Source of the DNA: Beggiatoa alba B18LD
GTDB lineage: Bacteria > Pseudomonadota > Gammaproteobacteria > Beggiatoales > Beggiatoaceae
DNA length: 64,000 nt
Direction: 5' to 3'
Assembly: GCF_000245015.1 (NCBI RefSeq)
Contig: NZ_JH600070.1
Location: forward strand, 3,366,584-3,430,583
Numbering within the stretch: position 1 is the stretch's first letter; the number at the start of each line of letters is the position of its first letter. The translations under genes were made by a program, and so were the position numbers. Positions 33,913-45,700 of this stretch are shown here, piece by piece. The notes beneath the pieces were generated by a model. It did no database searches and was not told where the DNA came from. It saw only the letters and a list, made by a program, of their open reading frames with translations.

Positions 33913-34620
33913 ATGAGCGACAATAATTTAGTTTTGTCATTACACAATGTCGGCGTTAATTATCGTCGTCAGAGGGGCGTATGGGGCGAAGCATTTTGGG
34001 CGTTGCGCGATATTTCTTTTGATTTATATCAAGGAGATACGCTTGGTATTATTGGGCGTAATGGCGCGGGGAAAAGTACCTTATTACGCTTAATTGCGGG
34101 CATTATTCAGCCTGATAAAGGCAAGATTATTTATGATACCTCGCATCAAATCGGGCTTTTATCGTTACAACTGGGATTTGTCCCGTATTTAACAGGGCGT
34201 GAAAACGCCATTTTAAGCGGTATTTTGTTGGGATTGCGGAAAAAAGAAATTAAAGCCCGTATGAATTCCATTATCGAATTCTCCGAATTAGGCAATTTTA
34301 TTGACCAACCGATTGCGACCTATTCATCAGGCATGTTAGCCCGTTTAGGCTTTGCCGTTGCCTTTCAAGCTGACCCCGATGTCTTATTAATCGATGAGAT
34401 TTTAGGCGTAGGCGATGCCGAATTTCACCAGAAATCCACGCGCATGATGCAAGAAAAAATTCGTTCTCATAAAGCCATTGTTTTCGTGTCGCACAATTCG
34501 CAACTGGTGCAACAACTTTGTAATCGAGTGGTTTGGGTTGAAGAGGGTGTAACACGGATGCAAGGCAATACTGCTGAGGTTTTACAAGCCTATCATCGTT
34601 TTTTGCATTTAGGCGAGTAA
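33913..34620 (+). CDS. polysaccharide ABC exporter ATPase (Wzt/KpsT-like)
   Basis: A 235-residue ABC ATPase. Walker A is GRNGAGKSTLLRL, the signature region is YSSGMLARLGFAVAF, Walker B is VLLIDEILGVGDAEF, and the H-loop is FVSHNSQLV. The GVGDAEF stretch is typical of Wzt/TagH proteins. It lacks the extra C-terminal glycan-binding domain of some Wzt proteins, which suggests the shorter capsule or teichoic-type exporter, or a glycan recognised by other means. The start follows directly on the permease stop, and a glycosyltransferase follows, so the three act as one operon. Confidence 0.92.
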   Translation: MSDNNLVLSLHNVGVNYRRQRGVWGEAFWALRDISFDLYQGDTLGIIGRNGAGKSTLLRLIAGIIQPDKGKIIYDTSHQIGLLSLQLGFVPYLTGRENAILSGILLGLRKKEIKARMNSIIEFSELGNFIDQPIATYSSGMLARLGFAVAFQADPDVLLIDEILGVGDAEFHQKSTRMMQEKIRSHKAIVFVSHNSQLVQQLCNRVVWVEEGVTRMQGNTAEVLQAYHRFLHLGE

Positions 34621-34626
34621 GGCATG

Positions 34627-36588
34627 ATGCAAGACCCGCAACAGAATCCGTCAGATAAGCCCGTTGAACTACAACAACAGTTAGCTGATGCACAAGCAGA
34701 AATTAACCGTTTACAAGCGACTCTTACAACAGAACGTCAGCAAGTACAACGCTTAATGCAATGGATGCAAGGGCTACAGCGGGATATTAACGATGTTTAT
34801 CATTCTGTTACATGGTTAGCGGGGAGTTTATTTACCCGTGTTGTCCTGTTTTTATTAGGACGCAAGGCAGGCATCACCGCCCGCGACCATGTGGAGCGGG
34901 TCGCCGTGCAGTTTGAAACATGGCGAACGCATTATGTAAAAACCATGCAAGCCGATGAGTTACCCACTTTTGCATGGCATGAACCGCATGAATATCAGCA
35001 CTGGATAAAGCAGTACGACACACTCAGCGCGGAAACAATCGCGAATTATCAGCAACTTCAACAAACATGGCAGTATCGCCCGCTAATTTCTTTATTGTTA
35101 ATTTTGCCTAAAACAGACTTAAATCAGACTTATTTAACCAACTGTTTAAATAGTATTATTCAGCAAATTTATCCGCATTGGGAATTATGTTTGCTGGCAG
35201 AATCGGAAACGTTAGAAACGCAAGCCTTATGCACGGATGCGCGTATTCGTACCGTGCGCGATTTTTCCCAAGCGCAAGGCGAATTTATCGCCCAAATTGA
35301 AGCCCATGATTGCCTAACCCTTTCCGCACTTTATCACCTCGTCGCCTATCTACAACAAATACCTGATGCCAATCTGATTTATAGCGACCATGACGAATTA
35401 GACGCGACAGGACAGCGTAATAATCCCTATTTTAAACCCGCATGGAATCCTGATTTATTCTATTCTCAAGCCTATTTAAACACTTTTGTGCTATATCGTC
35501 TGGCGTTACTTCCTGAAAAACCTGATTATTACAATCATTACGCGCTCGCCCTGAGTTACATTGCCCAGATTGATAACGCGAGTATTCATCATATTCCGCG
35601 CATTCTGTACCACCAACATATATGCGCAAGTCGTCCACAATTGCCTGCATTGACTGTTTTACGCGCTCATTTACAAAACCACGCGCCCCAATTACAAGTT
35701 TTACCTGCGATTGCAGGACATACACGGGTAATTTACCCCCTGCCCACCCCCGCCCCATTAGTCAGCGTCATTATTCCCACCCGTGACTGCGTCAATTTAC
35801 TACGCCAAACGGTCGACGGTTTATTAAACCAAACCGATTACAATCTGTTAGAAGTCTTGATTATCGACAATGATAGTCGTGAAGCAGAAACCCTAGATTA
35901 TTTAAAATTGATTCAATTAGATAGCCGAATTCGTGTTATTCGTCATACAGCACCGTTTAATTATTCCGAACTGAATAATTTAGGCGTACAACACGCAAAA
36001 GGCGAGATATTAGCCTTATTAAATAATGATTTAGCCATAATTCATCCTGAATGGTTGCAGGAAATGGTCAGCCATGCGTGTCGCCCTGAAGTCGGTGCGG
36101 TAGGGGCAAAATTGTATTATGCAAACGATACGCTACAACATGCAGGCGTAGTTCTCGGATTGGGCGGAATGGCTGGACATGCGTTTAAACATGTCGCCCG
36201 CCAAGCTCAAGGCTATCATTGGAAACCGTTTTTAATTCAAAACTATTCTGCGGTAACAGCAGCCTGTTTAGTCATGCGTCGTGCGGTATTTTTGGAAGTC
36301 GGTGGCTTAGACGCTAAAAACTTGCGTGTCGCCTTTAACGATGTCGATTTATGCTTACGGATTAATGAAGCAGGTTATCGAATTGTATGGACACCTTACG
36401 CCGAACTGTATCATTTAGAATCCGCAAGCCGTGGGCTAGACACAACCCCGCGTAAATATTGGCGATTACGGGGCGAATTAAACTACATGCAACAACGTTG
36501 GGGCGAAAAACTCGCACAAGACCCTTGTTATAACCCCAATTTAACCATTCAATATGAAGATTTTTCCCTCGCCTATCCACCGCGTTGA
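34627..36588 (+). CDS. tandem family 2 glycosyltransferase with coiled-coil N-terminus
   Basis: A 653-residue cytoplasmic or membrane-associated glycosyltransferase. A Gln-rich coiled coil (about 15-55, VELQQQLADAQAEINRLQ) is followed by a short hydrophobic stretch. A first GT-A-like domain (about 150-345) contains YSDHDELD, a DxD-type site. A complete second GT2 domain (about 378-610) has PLVSVIIPTRDCVNLLRQT, LLEVLIIDNDSRE, ILALLNNDLAI with its DxD-like NND, and NDVDLCLRI. It probably adds sugars to the glycan exported by the preceding ABC transporter. Two adjacent ATGs (34624 and 34627) follow TAAGG; spacing favours the second. Confidence 0.87.
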   Translation: MQDPQQNPSDKPVELQQQLADAQAEINRLQATLTTERQQVQRLMQWMQGLQRDINDVYHSVTWLAGSLFTRVVLFLLGRKAGITARDHVERVAVQFETWRTHYVKTMQADELPTFAWHEPHEYQHWIKQYDTLSAETIANYQQLQQTWQYRPLISLLLILPKTDLNQTYLTNCLNSIIQQIYPHWELCLLAESETLETQALCTDARIRTVRDFSQAQGEFIAQIEAHDCLTLSALYHLVAYLQQIPDANLIYSDHDELDATGQRNNPYFKPAWNPDLFYSQAYLNTFVLYRLALLPEKPDYYNHYALALSYIAQIDNASIHHIPRILYHQHICASRPQLPALTVLRAHLQNHAPQLQVLPAIAGHTRVIYPLPTPAPLVSVIIPTRDCVNLLRQTVDGLLNQTDYNLLEVLIIDNDSREAETLDYLKLIQLDSRIRVIRHTAPFNYSELNNLGVQHAKGEILALLNNDLAIIHPEWLQEMVSHACRPEVGAVGAKLYYANDTLQHAGVVLGLGGMAGHAFKHVARQAQGYHWKPFLIQNYSAVTAACLVMRRAVFLEVGGLDAKNLRVAFNDVDLCLRINEAGYRIVWTPYAELYHLESASRGLDTTPRKYWRLRGELNYMQQRWGEKLAQDPCYNPNLTIQYEDFSLAYPPR

Positions 36589-36707
36589 TGCGCTAAACCA
36601 TCATTTACTTAACTAAAAAATGATTTGAATCAACTTAAGCAACGCATTTATTTAAAACCCGCTATACTTTTTCATTTCATTATTTTGCTCAGTTGATAAC
36701 TAGCCTC

Positions 36708-39700
36708 ATGAATTCCCAACAATTAAAAACGCTGTGGACGATTTCCAATGATGTGATGCGTTGCGACCAGCATCGTTTACAACAACGTATAAAAGCCTTA
36801 CAAGCCCAAGTCAAACAAGCTAAAACCCCCATTAATCCAAGCGATATGGAAAAATTGGTTGCCGATTTGGAAACGGCTTTACAACGTCGTCAACAACGCG
36901 CTACCCAGTTACCTATTCCCCAATTTCCTGATGAATTACCCATCAGCGCGAAACAAGCAGAAATTGCCGAAGCGATTTTAAAACATCAAGTAGTGATTAT
37001 TGCGGGCGAAACAGGGTCAGGGAAAACCACCCAAATTCCAAAGATTTGTTTAAGCATTGGGCGTGGGGTTGCAGGATTTATCGGCTGTACACAACCGCGT
37101 CGTTTGGCAGCACGTACCATTGCGCAACGGGTTGCAAACGAATTAAACAGCGAATTAGGGCAAGCCGTCGGTTATCAAGTGCGTTTCCATGACCGTACTA
37201 GCCCAAACAGTTATATCAAATTCATGACCGACGGCATTTTGTTAGCCGAAACGCAAAATGACCGTTATTTAGATGCTTACGACACAATTATTATCGACGA
37301 AGCGCATGAACGCAGTTTAAACATCGACTTTTTACTTGGCTATCTCCGCCAATTACTGCCAAAACGTCCTGATTTAAAAGTGATTATCACCTCTGCAACT
37401 ATCGATACTGAACGTTTTGCCCACTATTTTCACCAAGCCCCGATTATCGAAGTCTCAGGGCGCACTTACCCTGTAGAAGTGCGTTATCGCCCGCCCGTCA
37501 CTGAAGATGAAGACGAGCAAGACCATGATATACAACAGGCAATTATTAATGCAGTAGATGAAATTACGGCAGTTGACCGTCATGCAGATATTTTAGTTTT
37601 TCTCGCAGGTGAACGCGAAATCCGCGAAACGACAGAGGCACTGCATAAGCATAAATTACCGCATACCGAAATTTTACCGCTATACGCGCGACTATCCGCC
37701 GAAGAACAAAACCGCGTTTTTAATCCCGCAGAAAAACGCCGTATTGTCTTAGCTACAAACGTCGCAGAAACCTCTTTAACCGTGCCCCGTATTCGTGCCG
37801 TGATTGACACAGGGTTAGCACGGATTAGCCGTTACAGCGTGCGCAGTAAAGTCCAACGCTTACCAATTGAACCCATTTCACAAGCCAGCGCGAACCAACG
37901 GAAAGGACGCTGTGGACGAATTAGCGCGGGAATTTGTATCCGTTTATATGCGGAGGATGATTTTAATAACCGTCCCGCGTTTACCGACCCCGAAATTTTA
38001 CGTACTTCATTAGCTGCCGTTATCTTGCAGATGTTGGCGTTAAAATTGGGTGATGTCCAACAGTATCCTTTTATTGAACCGCCAGACAGTCGCGCAATTA
38101 ATGACGGCTTTCAACTATTACATGAATTAGGCGCGGTCGATACACGGCGACAATTGACACAAACAGGGCGCACCTTGGCAAAAATGCCCATAGACCCGCG
38201 TCTAGGACGGATGATTATCGCCGCCCAGCAAGAAAATTGTTTAGAAGAAGTCTTGATTATCGCCAGTGCCTTAAGCATTCAAGACCCGCGTGAACGCCCG
38301 TTAGACGCACAACAAGCCGCAGACCAAGCACAGGCAAAATTTGCTGATGAACGCTCCGATTTTCTCAGTTTTTTAAAATTATGGCGATTTTTAAGCGAAC
38401 AAGCGCGACATTTATCAAATACTAAATTTCGCAAGTTATGCCATGAAAACTTTGTGTCCTATCTGCGTTGGCGCGAATGGCAAGAAATTCATTCGCAATT
38501 ATTAACCATGGTAAAAGAATTAAATTGGCAAGTTAATCAAGTAGAAGCAGATTATATTGCGATTCATCGCGCTTTATTAACGGGTTTATTAAGCAATATC
38601 GCCATGAAAAGCACAGAAGAGCATTTTACGGGAGCACGCGGGATTAAACTCTATTTATTCCCTGGTTCGCATTTGTATAAAAAACAACCGAAGTGGCTCA
38701 TGGCGGCGGAATTAGTGGAAACCAGCCGTTTATACGCCCGCTGTGTGGCAAAAATAGAACCTGAATGGCTGGAGAATTTAGCAGGACATTTATGCCAACG
38801 GAGTTATTTCGAACCCCATTGGGAAAAACGTCCCGCGACGGTTGCAGCGTTTGAACGAGTGACTTTATACGGCTTACCCATTGTTTTAAAAAGACGTATC
38901 AATTATGGCAATATCGACCCTAGCATTTCGCGTGAAATCTTCATTCGTCACGCTTTAGCGCAAGGTGATTATTTTTGTAACGCCAAATTTTTCACGCATA
39001 ATCAATCTTTAATTCAAGATGTTGAATCCTTAGAGCAAAAATCCAGACGCTTGGATATTTTAGTCGATGAAGAACAACTCTTTCGTTTTTACGATGCCCG
39101 CATCCCCGCAACGGTACACAGTGGGACATTATTCGAACAATGGCGTAAACAAGCTGAACGCAAAGACCCTAAACTGTTATTTTTAAGCCGTGACGATGTC
39201 ATGCTACACAGTGGGGAACGGGCAAACGCGCAAAACTTCCCGAATAGCTTATATATCAATGGGATTCAGTTGCCTTTGCAATATTACTTTGCGCCGAATG
39301 ATGAACGCGATGGCGTAACCGTTACCATCCCCAGTACACTGTTAAATCAATTACCTGTAGAACCATTTGAATGGCTTGTACCCGGATTATTAGAAGAAAA
39401 AGTCATTGCCTTAATTCGCAATTTACCCAAAGCCTTACGTAAGCATTTCGTCCCTGTTCCAGACATTGCACGGGCTTTTTTACTCAACTTAACCACGTTA
39501 CACCCAGCAACTACCCCTGAAATACCTGCAAAAGGCTATCCTTCTTTATATCGCACGCTCACCGATTTTTTACGCCAACAATTGAGCAAACCCCCAGCAA
39601 TAGAAGAATTTATTTGGAATAGTGCCGACATTCCGCCCCATTTAAAAATGAATATCGCACTGGTCGATATGCAAGATAAAGTGCTGGATATGTCACGGGA

Positions 39701-40649
39701 TTTAATCGCGCTGAAAAAACACTGGGGCGACCATGTCAGTGGCGAATCACGCCAAGCAGTCGCACAAGCCAGTGGCATTGAACGCACGCACTTAAACAAT
39801 TGGGATTTCGAATTATTACCCGAACAAGTCACTTTAAATCTTAATGGCATTGAAGTCTTAGGCTTTCCAACCTTAATAGACCAACAAACCCATGTTGATT
39901 TACAAGTTTTAGACCATCCTGATAAAGCCAAACAAGCATTTTATTACGGCTTACAACGCTTGTTTTTATTAGTATTACCGACGAAAAAGTTAATAAAACA
40001 GTTACCAATAGACCAAAAACTGTGTTTACAGTATTTAAAAATTGGTCATTGTGAACAATTGAAAGAAGATATTTTATTAACCGTCATTGAAAGCGTTTTC
40101 TTACATGAACCGCTCCCACGCACACGGCGCGACTTTGAAGAACGTTTACAAACAGGCAATCGACACTTGTTACAAGTCGTTTATGACTATGCGCACTGTC
40201 TCCTGCAAGTTCTGACCGAGTACAATGTACTTTCACAGAAAATCAGCAAGTTATCGCAAGGTGGCGACAGCCTGCCCGATATTCAGCAACATTTAAATCA
40301 CTTGGTTTATCCCAGTTTTGTCCGTCATGTGCCTTTTGAACAACTGCAACAATTTCCCCGTTATTTAAAAGCGGTTGCGATTCGTTTAGAACGCTTAGAC
40401 AGCACGCCACATAAAGACGCGAAAAAAGCTACTCAACTCGCCCCTTTATGGCAAACTTATTGGCAACATCATACTAAATATGATGAAAAAACCAGAGAAT
40501 ATAAAGAATTGCAGGCTTTTCGCTGGATGCTGGAAGAATTGCGCGTTTCCCTGTTCGCACAAGAATTGAAAACGGCTTACCCTGTTTCTTTAGAACGGGC
40601 ACGGGAACAATGGACAGAACTTGAAAAGAAAGTATTAAAGTCTAAATGA
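36708..40649 (+). CDS. hrpA: ATP-dependent RNA helicase HrpA
   Basis: A 1313-residue DEAH-box helicase of the long HrpA type. Motif I GETGSGKTTQIPK, motif Ia TQPRRLAARTIAQRV, motif II DEAHERS, motif III SATIDTERFA, motif V TNVAETSLTVP and motif VI QRKGRCGR are all present, followed by the HA2 and OB-fold regions and the long DUF3418 C-terminal part. HrpA unwinds RNA and resolves stalled ribosomes in E. coli. I use the ATG at 36708 (MNSQQLKTLW); a TTG at 36693 would add five residues. A hairpin separates it from the convergent ald. Confidence 0.96.
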   Translation: MNSQQLKTLWTISNDVMRCDQHRLQQRIKALQAQVKQAKTPINPSDMEKLVADLETALQRRQQRATQLPIPQFPDELPISAKQAEIAEAILKHQVVIIAGETGSGKTTQIPKICLSIGRGVAGFIGCTQPRRLAARTIAQRVANELNSELGQAVGYQVRFHDRTSPNSYIKFMTDGILLAETQNDRYLDAYDTIIIDEAHERSLNIDFLLGYLRQLLPKRPDLKVIITSATIDTERFAHYFHQAPIIEVSGRTYPVEVRYRPPVTEDEDEQDHDIQQAIINAVDEITAVDRHADILVFLAGEREIRETTEALHKHKLPHTEILPLYARLSAEEQNRVFNPAEKRRIVLATNVAETSLTVPRIRAVIDTGLARISRYSVRSKVQRLPIEPISQASANQRKGRCGRISAGICIRLYAEDDFNNRPAFTDPEILRTSLAAVILQMLALKLGDVQQYPFIEPPDSRAINDGFQLLHELGAVDTRRQLTQTGRTLAKMPIDPRLGRMIIAAQQENCLEEVLIIASALSIQDPRERPLDAQQAADQAQAKFADERSDFLSFLKLWRFLSEQARHLSNTKFRKLCHENFVSYLRWREWQEIHSQLLTMVKELNWQVNQVEADYIAIHRALLTGLLSNIAMKSTEEHFTGARGIKLYLFPGSHLYKKQPKWLMAAELVETSRLYARCVAKIEPEWLENLAGHLCQRSYFEPHWEKRPATVAAFERVTLYGLPIVLKRRINYGNIDPSISREIFIRHALAQGDYFCNAKFFTHNQSLIQDVESLEQKSRRLDILVDEEQLFRFYDARIPATVHSGTLFEQWRKQAERKDPKLLFLSRDDVMLHSGERANAQNFPNSLYINGIQLPLQYYFAPNDERDGVTVTIPSTLLNQLPVEPFEWLVPGLLEEKVIALIRNLPKALRKHFVPVPDIARAFLLNLTTLHPATTPEIPAKGYPSLYRTLTDFLRQQLSKPPAIEEFIWNSADIPPHLKMNIALVDMQDKVLDMSRDLIALKKHWGDHVSGESRQAVAQASGIERTHLNNWDFELLPEQVTLNLNGIEVLGFPTLIDQQTHVDLQVLDHPDKAKQAFYYGLQRLFLLVLPTKKLIKQLPIDQKLCLQYLKIGHCEQLKEDILLTVIESVFLHEPLPRTRRDFEERLQTGNRHLLQVVYDYAHCLLQVLTEYNVLSQKISKLSQGGDSLPDIQQHLNHLVYPSFVRHVPFEQLQQFPRYLKAVAIRLERLDSTPHKDAKKATQLAPLWQTYWQHHTKYDEKTREYKELQAFRWMLEELRVSLFAQELKTAYPVSLERAREQWTELEKKVLKSK

Positions 40650-40673
40650 GCTTGTAAAATACACGCCAAATCT

Positions 40674-40706
40674 ACGGATAACACTGTTTCAAGCAATGTT
40701 ATCCGT
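40674..40706. terminator. bidirectional hairpin between hrpA and ald
   Basis: Ten-bp arms (ACGGATAACA and complement) flank a 13-base loop between convergent genes. T-tracts are weak on both sides. Confidence 0.55.
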
Positions 40707-40711
40707 TAAAA

Positions 40712-41827
40712 CTAATTCAACGCAACAAACGGGTCTAAATACTCATAACCCAATGCCTCAGCGACATTGCGATGTGTGACTTGTCCCTGATGAATATTTA
40801 AACCCTCGCGTAAATGCCCATCATCGATTAACGCCTGACGATAACCTTTATCTGCCAAGGCTAAAACATACGGTAACGTCGCGTTATTTAACGCAACAGT
40901 TGAGGTTCGTGGCACAGCCCCTGGCATATTTGCCACACAATAATGAATGACTTCATCGACTAAATAAGTCGGCTCGGCGTGCGTCGTTGGGTGAGACGTT
41001 TCAAAACAACCGCCTTGGTCTATGGCAACATCCACCACCACCGCGCCCGCTTTCATCTGTCTAACATGTTCCTGCGTGACCAATTTCGGCGCGGCAGCAC
41101 CCGGAATAAGCACCCCACCAATCACCAAATCAGCCGTTAAAACATGCTGTTCTATCGCATCTCGAGTTGAATAAACGGTTTCAATCCCTGCGCCAAATTG
41201 TCGCCACAAACCGCGCAACACATCAATCGAGCGGTCAATCACCACGACCTCAGCCCCCATGCCGACCGCGATAAATGTCGCATTCGCCCCAACGACTCCC
41301 CCGCCTAAAATCACCACTTTTGCAGGTTTCACCCCAGGTACACCGCCCAATAAAACCCCTAAGCCACCATGTGCTTTTTCTAAACAAGAAGCCCCAGCCT
41401 GAATTGACATGCGTCCAGCCACTTCTGACATCGGCGCGAGCAAAGGCAACCCCCCTGTTGGAGAACTCACTGTTTCATAAGCAATACACACCGCCCCACT
41501 CTTTAATAACGCCCGAGCTTGTTCAGGGTCTGGAGCTAAGTGTAAATAAGTGAATAAAACTTGATTTTCATGGAGTAACGCACACTCATGTAGCTGAGGT
41601 TCTTTCACTTTTACAATCATATCCGCACGGGCAAAAATTTCGGCGGCTGTTTCGGTAATCATCGCACCTGCGTTCTGATATGCCACGTCATCCATACCAA
41701 TGCCAGCCCCTGCATGATGCTCAACTAACACCTGATGTCCACGTGCAACTAATTCACGCACTGTCGTTGGAATTAAACCGACTCGATATTCATGGGTTTT
41801 AATTTCTTTTGGAACACCTATTAACAT
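40712..41827 (-). CDS. ald: alanine dehydrogenase
   Basis: A 371-residue NAD-dependent L-alanine dehydrogenase, interconverting alanine with pyruvate and ammonia. It opens [20 protein letters not shown] with substrate-binding Arg and Lys residues, carries the catalytic KVKEPQ and YLHLAPD segments, a Rossmann motif [13 protein letters not shown], and the [18 protein letters not shown] signature. The ATG at 41827 gives the standard length of 371 and follows GGGAG by nine bases; an upstream in-frame start at 41866 would add 13 residues with no support. It is monocistronic. Confidence 0.95.
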   Translation of the reverse strand: MLIGVPKEIKTHEYRVGLIPTTVRELVARGHQVLVEHHAGAGIGMDDVAYQNAGAMITETAAEIFARADMIVKVKEPQLHECALLHENQVLFTYLHLAPDPEQARALLKSGAVCIAYETVSSPTGGLPLLAPMSEVAGRMSIQAGASCLEKAHGGLGVLLGGVPGVKPAKVVILGGGVVGANATFIAVGMGAEVVVIDRSIDVLRGLWRQFGAGIETVYSTRDAIEQHVLTADLVIGGVLIPGAAAPKLVTQEHVRQMKAGAVVVDVAIDQGGCFETSHPTTHAEPTYLVDEVIHYCVANMPGAVPRTSTVALNNATLPYVLALADKGYRQALIDDGHLREGLNIHQGQVTHRNVAEALGYEYLDPFVALN

Positions 41828-41932
41828 AGTGACACACTCCCTGTTGTGATGAAAAAGCGACCACACCTTAAAGTAATGTAACGACGATTAAAGCAATTCC
41901 ATAGCCTTTCTATCAACTTTTATTCAACTATC

Positions 41933-42673
41933 ATGACAAGCTACTTCAACTTATTGATACAACGCTTAAAAGAAAAACTGTTCGCGCTCATCACGGTTTT
42001 ATTAAGTGCAGGAGTCATTATCCTGTTATTTTTAGGACTTGCATGGATTGCACAATTTATCCTCCCTGACCGTGCGAATCAGTTTCTAGATTTACTTAAA
42101 AGTCAGAATTTAGAAGCGATTCGTCAATTTTTTCTTTCTTTTGATGCTTTAAGCCCTTTTGTTTTTATGGGAGTGCAAATTCTACAAGTATTTTTTGCAC
42201 CCTTACCAGGGCAACTGTTTGGCTTATTAGGTGGGTTAGTCTTTGGTTTTTGGGATGGGCTATTACTGACCATGCTGGGTTTAAGTATAGGCTCAGTGTT
42301 AGCAATCGGATTAAGCCGTTTATTAAGAGAGACATTAGTACAACGGTTTGTCCCGCCTGCTATTTTTAACAAATTTGATTATTTGATTGAACGGGGTGGC
42401 TTATTTAATTTTTTTATTATTTTCCTCCTGCCTGTTTTCCCTGATGATGCGGTTTGCTTCATCGCAGGTTTAACCCGTTTACCGCTTTGGCAATTATTGG
42501 TGGTTTGTTTAGCAGGACGTTTACCGGGTATGGCGGTTTTAAGTTTTGTCGGCACAAGCTTAAATACAGACATGACCTTAGCCTATATCGTTTTTAGCAT
42601 CGCTATGGTGATTTCTTTAATCATTTGGTTGTTTGATAGGGAAATTATGGGGTATTTAAAAAAAGATAAATAG
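41933..42673 (+). CDS. TVP38/TMEM64 family membrane protein
   Basis: A 246-residue inner-membrane protein with about six helices. The VTT (SNARE-associated) core is visible: FFAPLPGQLFGLLGGLVFG, the LGLSIGSVLAIGLSRLL segment, FNFFIIFLLPVFPDDAVCFI and the LVVCLAGRLPGMAVLSFVG re-entrant region. The FPDD acidic pair and the following Arg are typical of DedA/TVP38 proteins, thought to act in lipid or ion movement. It is the last core-like gene before the low-GC island. Confidence 0.88.
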   Translation: MTSYFNLLIQRLKEKLFALITVLLSAGVIILLFLGLAWIAQFILPDRANQFLDLLKSQNLEAIRQFFLSFDALSPFVFMGVQILQVFFAPLPGQLFGLLGGLVFGFWDGLLLTMLGLSIGSVLAIGLSRLLRETLVQRFVPPAIFNKFDYLIERGGLFNFFIIFLLPVFPDDAVCFIAGLTRLPLWQLLVVCLAGRLPGMAVLSFVGTSLNTDMTLAYIVFSIAMVISLIIWLFDREIMGYLKKDK

Positions 42674-42729
42674 TTGTTAGGATAGGCTTAACGACCGCTT
42701 TTCATAGAGAAAAATTGGGAAATCAATGT

Positions 42730-45700
42730 ATGAAAATAATCAATTCACCCTTTTTAGAGGATATAAGGAAAGGCGTTTTTCCAAAGGATAAGGATATTGA
42801 TACAACTAAACAGCATGTTGAGATATTTTTTTGTATTTTAACAAGTTTATTCTTACTACCATTCATTATATTTTCTTTTTATGAAAATGATAGTAGCTTA
42901 ATATATTACTTACAAATAGGCTTGATTTTATTAATTTTTAGCTCTTTATTTTTTTCAAAAATTCCTCTCCTTTACACTGACAATATCAAACTCAATTCAA
43001 AAGACAATAATACGCAACCTGTTATTTTATTTATAGCATTACCAATACTAATATTTTTGACAATATATTTTAATAATTTAGCCTTTATGTTTTTATTAGT
43101 ACTTTATGGATTAGCTAAAACAAATGAGGGGAAAGTGTTTTTATGGGAATATAGAAAATTATTACCTTTTATCATACCAATAATTATCTACTATCTAATA
43201 GATAAAGATATTTATTCTTTAAATAGAACAGACGATTTTAAAATTATTACTAATACTGTCACTATTTTTATTTTTCTCACCGTTGTTTTACGAGCAGCGG
43301 GCATTAAACAAATATTAAGTAGGATTGCTTTTCAATTAGCCAGCCAACAGCGAATTGGTTTTAATGCCGCGTTTTTTGCAATTTTAAATTCTTGGCTTTA
43401 CGGCATGTTTACTGGTTCTGCACGGGGAAATATTACAGAAACCGCACATGATTATACGTATCGTGCAATGCTTACAGCAGGTTACACCCCCCAGTTTACC
43501 GCGTTATTAATCGCAATAGCTTCTACTTCTGGACAAATAACCCCACCTATCATGGGTGCTATTAGTCTAATTATATTACATAAAATTGAAAATATAACTT
43601 ATAGCAATATTATCATAAGCACATTCTCGTTATCTTTTCTTTTCTTTATGAGTATGTTAGTCATTGCGTTTATTCAAGCGCGTATCGACAACATTACACT
43701 AAAAGAATTAATTGCTGGAAGTGAATTAAAGGAAGAAATTAAACCGCAAAACTTTCTTTTGGATTGGACAAAAATAGTAATACTGTTTGTAATCTTATTT
43801 GTTTTTAGTACTTTTTCTTTTTCATTTTTTGAAAAAACTACTTTGCTATTTGCGATGGTCATCATTTTGATCATGTCTTTACAAAAAAAAGAAGATAAAG
43901 GTAAGTTTATTTTCAGAATATTAGCGGAATGGGGAAAAGATGTTAGGTTTTTAATATTACTTTCTTTTTTACTATTAACAATCATAGAATCTGCCTTAAA
44001 TATAAAAGAATTATGGATTGTAGAACGGATTCCTCTACATTTGTTAGAAACTACCTCGCCACTTTTCTCATACCTCATTAAGCCATTAATGATATTGCTT
44101 ATCAGTGGCGTTCTAATCATCCTAAATAGTTTACTACCCACTATTGCTGTTTTTTTACTCACTGCCCCCTTTATTTCACCTATACTTGAAAACCTTGGAT
44201 TTAATGCATTATCTAGTTATCTTTTCATTTTCTATTATTCTGCACTTGCTGGTTTAACCCCAATTTTTAATAGAAACAACAGTATTCCACCTTATATAAA
44301 ATCTGCTTGGCAAAAAAGAATAAAAGATGAAAATAATGAATTCAATGAATCACAAGACATTAATCTTATAAAAAGACTTATATATCCCCTCTACCTATTA
44401 CCTATTATTTGGTTATTTCATCCTGCATTACACCAAATTCCTAGTACTTTAACAGCTTTTTATTTACTTATTAGCATTATAGTTATAATGATAGGCGTTT
44501 ACAGTTTTACCCTGTACAACAAAGAAATTCCGTTTTTTGAGAAAACCCAAACCCACTTTATTTTATTCTTAATTATTGCTTATCTTTTATGTTTACCTAC
44601 ATTTATAGTATTTATCCTTTCTGGAGTGATATTTTTAATTTTATTACTTATTAATTCGCGACGCTCAAATAGTTCATTAAAAACAGCATTTGATTTAGCA
44701 TTCAATCTTGCATATCGTCAATTATCACTCTCTATTATTCTCAGTTTGGCAACACTAACCCTTGTATATACTGTATATATTACAGGAATGGGATATTATC
44801 GCTATTTTAAAGAAGAGAATTTTCAACACTGGTTAAATAGTCGTTATCACTTTCTGCTCCATGTCAATGATTGCCAAGATTTATCGCAAATTAAGAGATT
44901 TATTAAAGAAAATACTGGATACGATATAACGGCTGTTTGTACTAAAACCGCAAATGTTTTCGTTGCACGGACTAATCCCACTCCCTTCATTGTATTTCCC
45001 ACAATTGCTGTAGAATTTAAACCTGAATTAGCTCAGTTATTACCTAATTTTTATCAAAACTTACAAAAAAACTACCAAGAAGAAATTGAATCATATCGCA
45101 ACGCTGTTAAGGAAAGTTGCTTTTTAGCTTTAGAAAAGTCATTGACTCAATGGCAAAATAATAAACTTGATATGCAAAAAATAAGGGGAACTAACTGCGA
45201 AACAGAACAACAATATCCCATTGCATTTGTTGGTAGTGACTTAACCACTAACTCATATAATATTTTACCCTATCAAACGATTACCTTGCTTAGTACCCAG
45301 ATAGTTAACGAAAAGATGCCAATATTAATCGCGCATCTTGAGCATAATGCGGAACAATCTTTTTTAGTACTTTCTTATTTTGATACGGAAAATTATAGGG
45401 ATAGTGATATTAACAAATTAATTTTTGTTCCTGAAGGAAGCCTAAATAGCATATATAAAGAGTCTCAGTTGGGTATAGATAATAGTTTATTTATAAAAGT
45501 ACAAAATATTTCTAATTTAGAAGATTTAAAAACGATTATTCAATATATTAAAAGCCCCATAATAAAAAATAAATTAGACTATTACGGAATCAGCGAGTCT
45601 ATTATCGGCTCATTAGAAGATGAGTACATTTTAAAAAATAAGAGGTCACTTAATGACCTTGATAACGCACTTAATATATTGGATTCATTATTTATTTTAA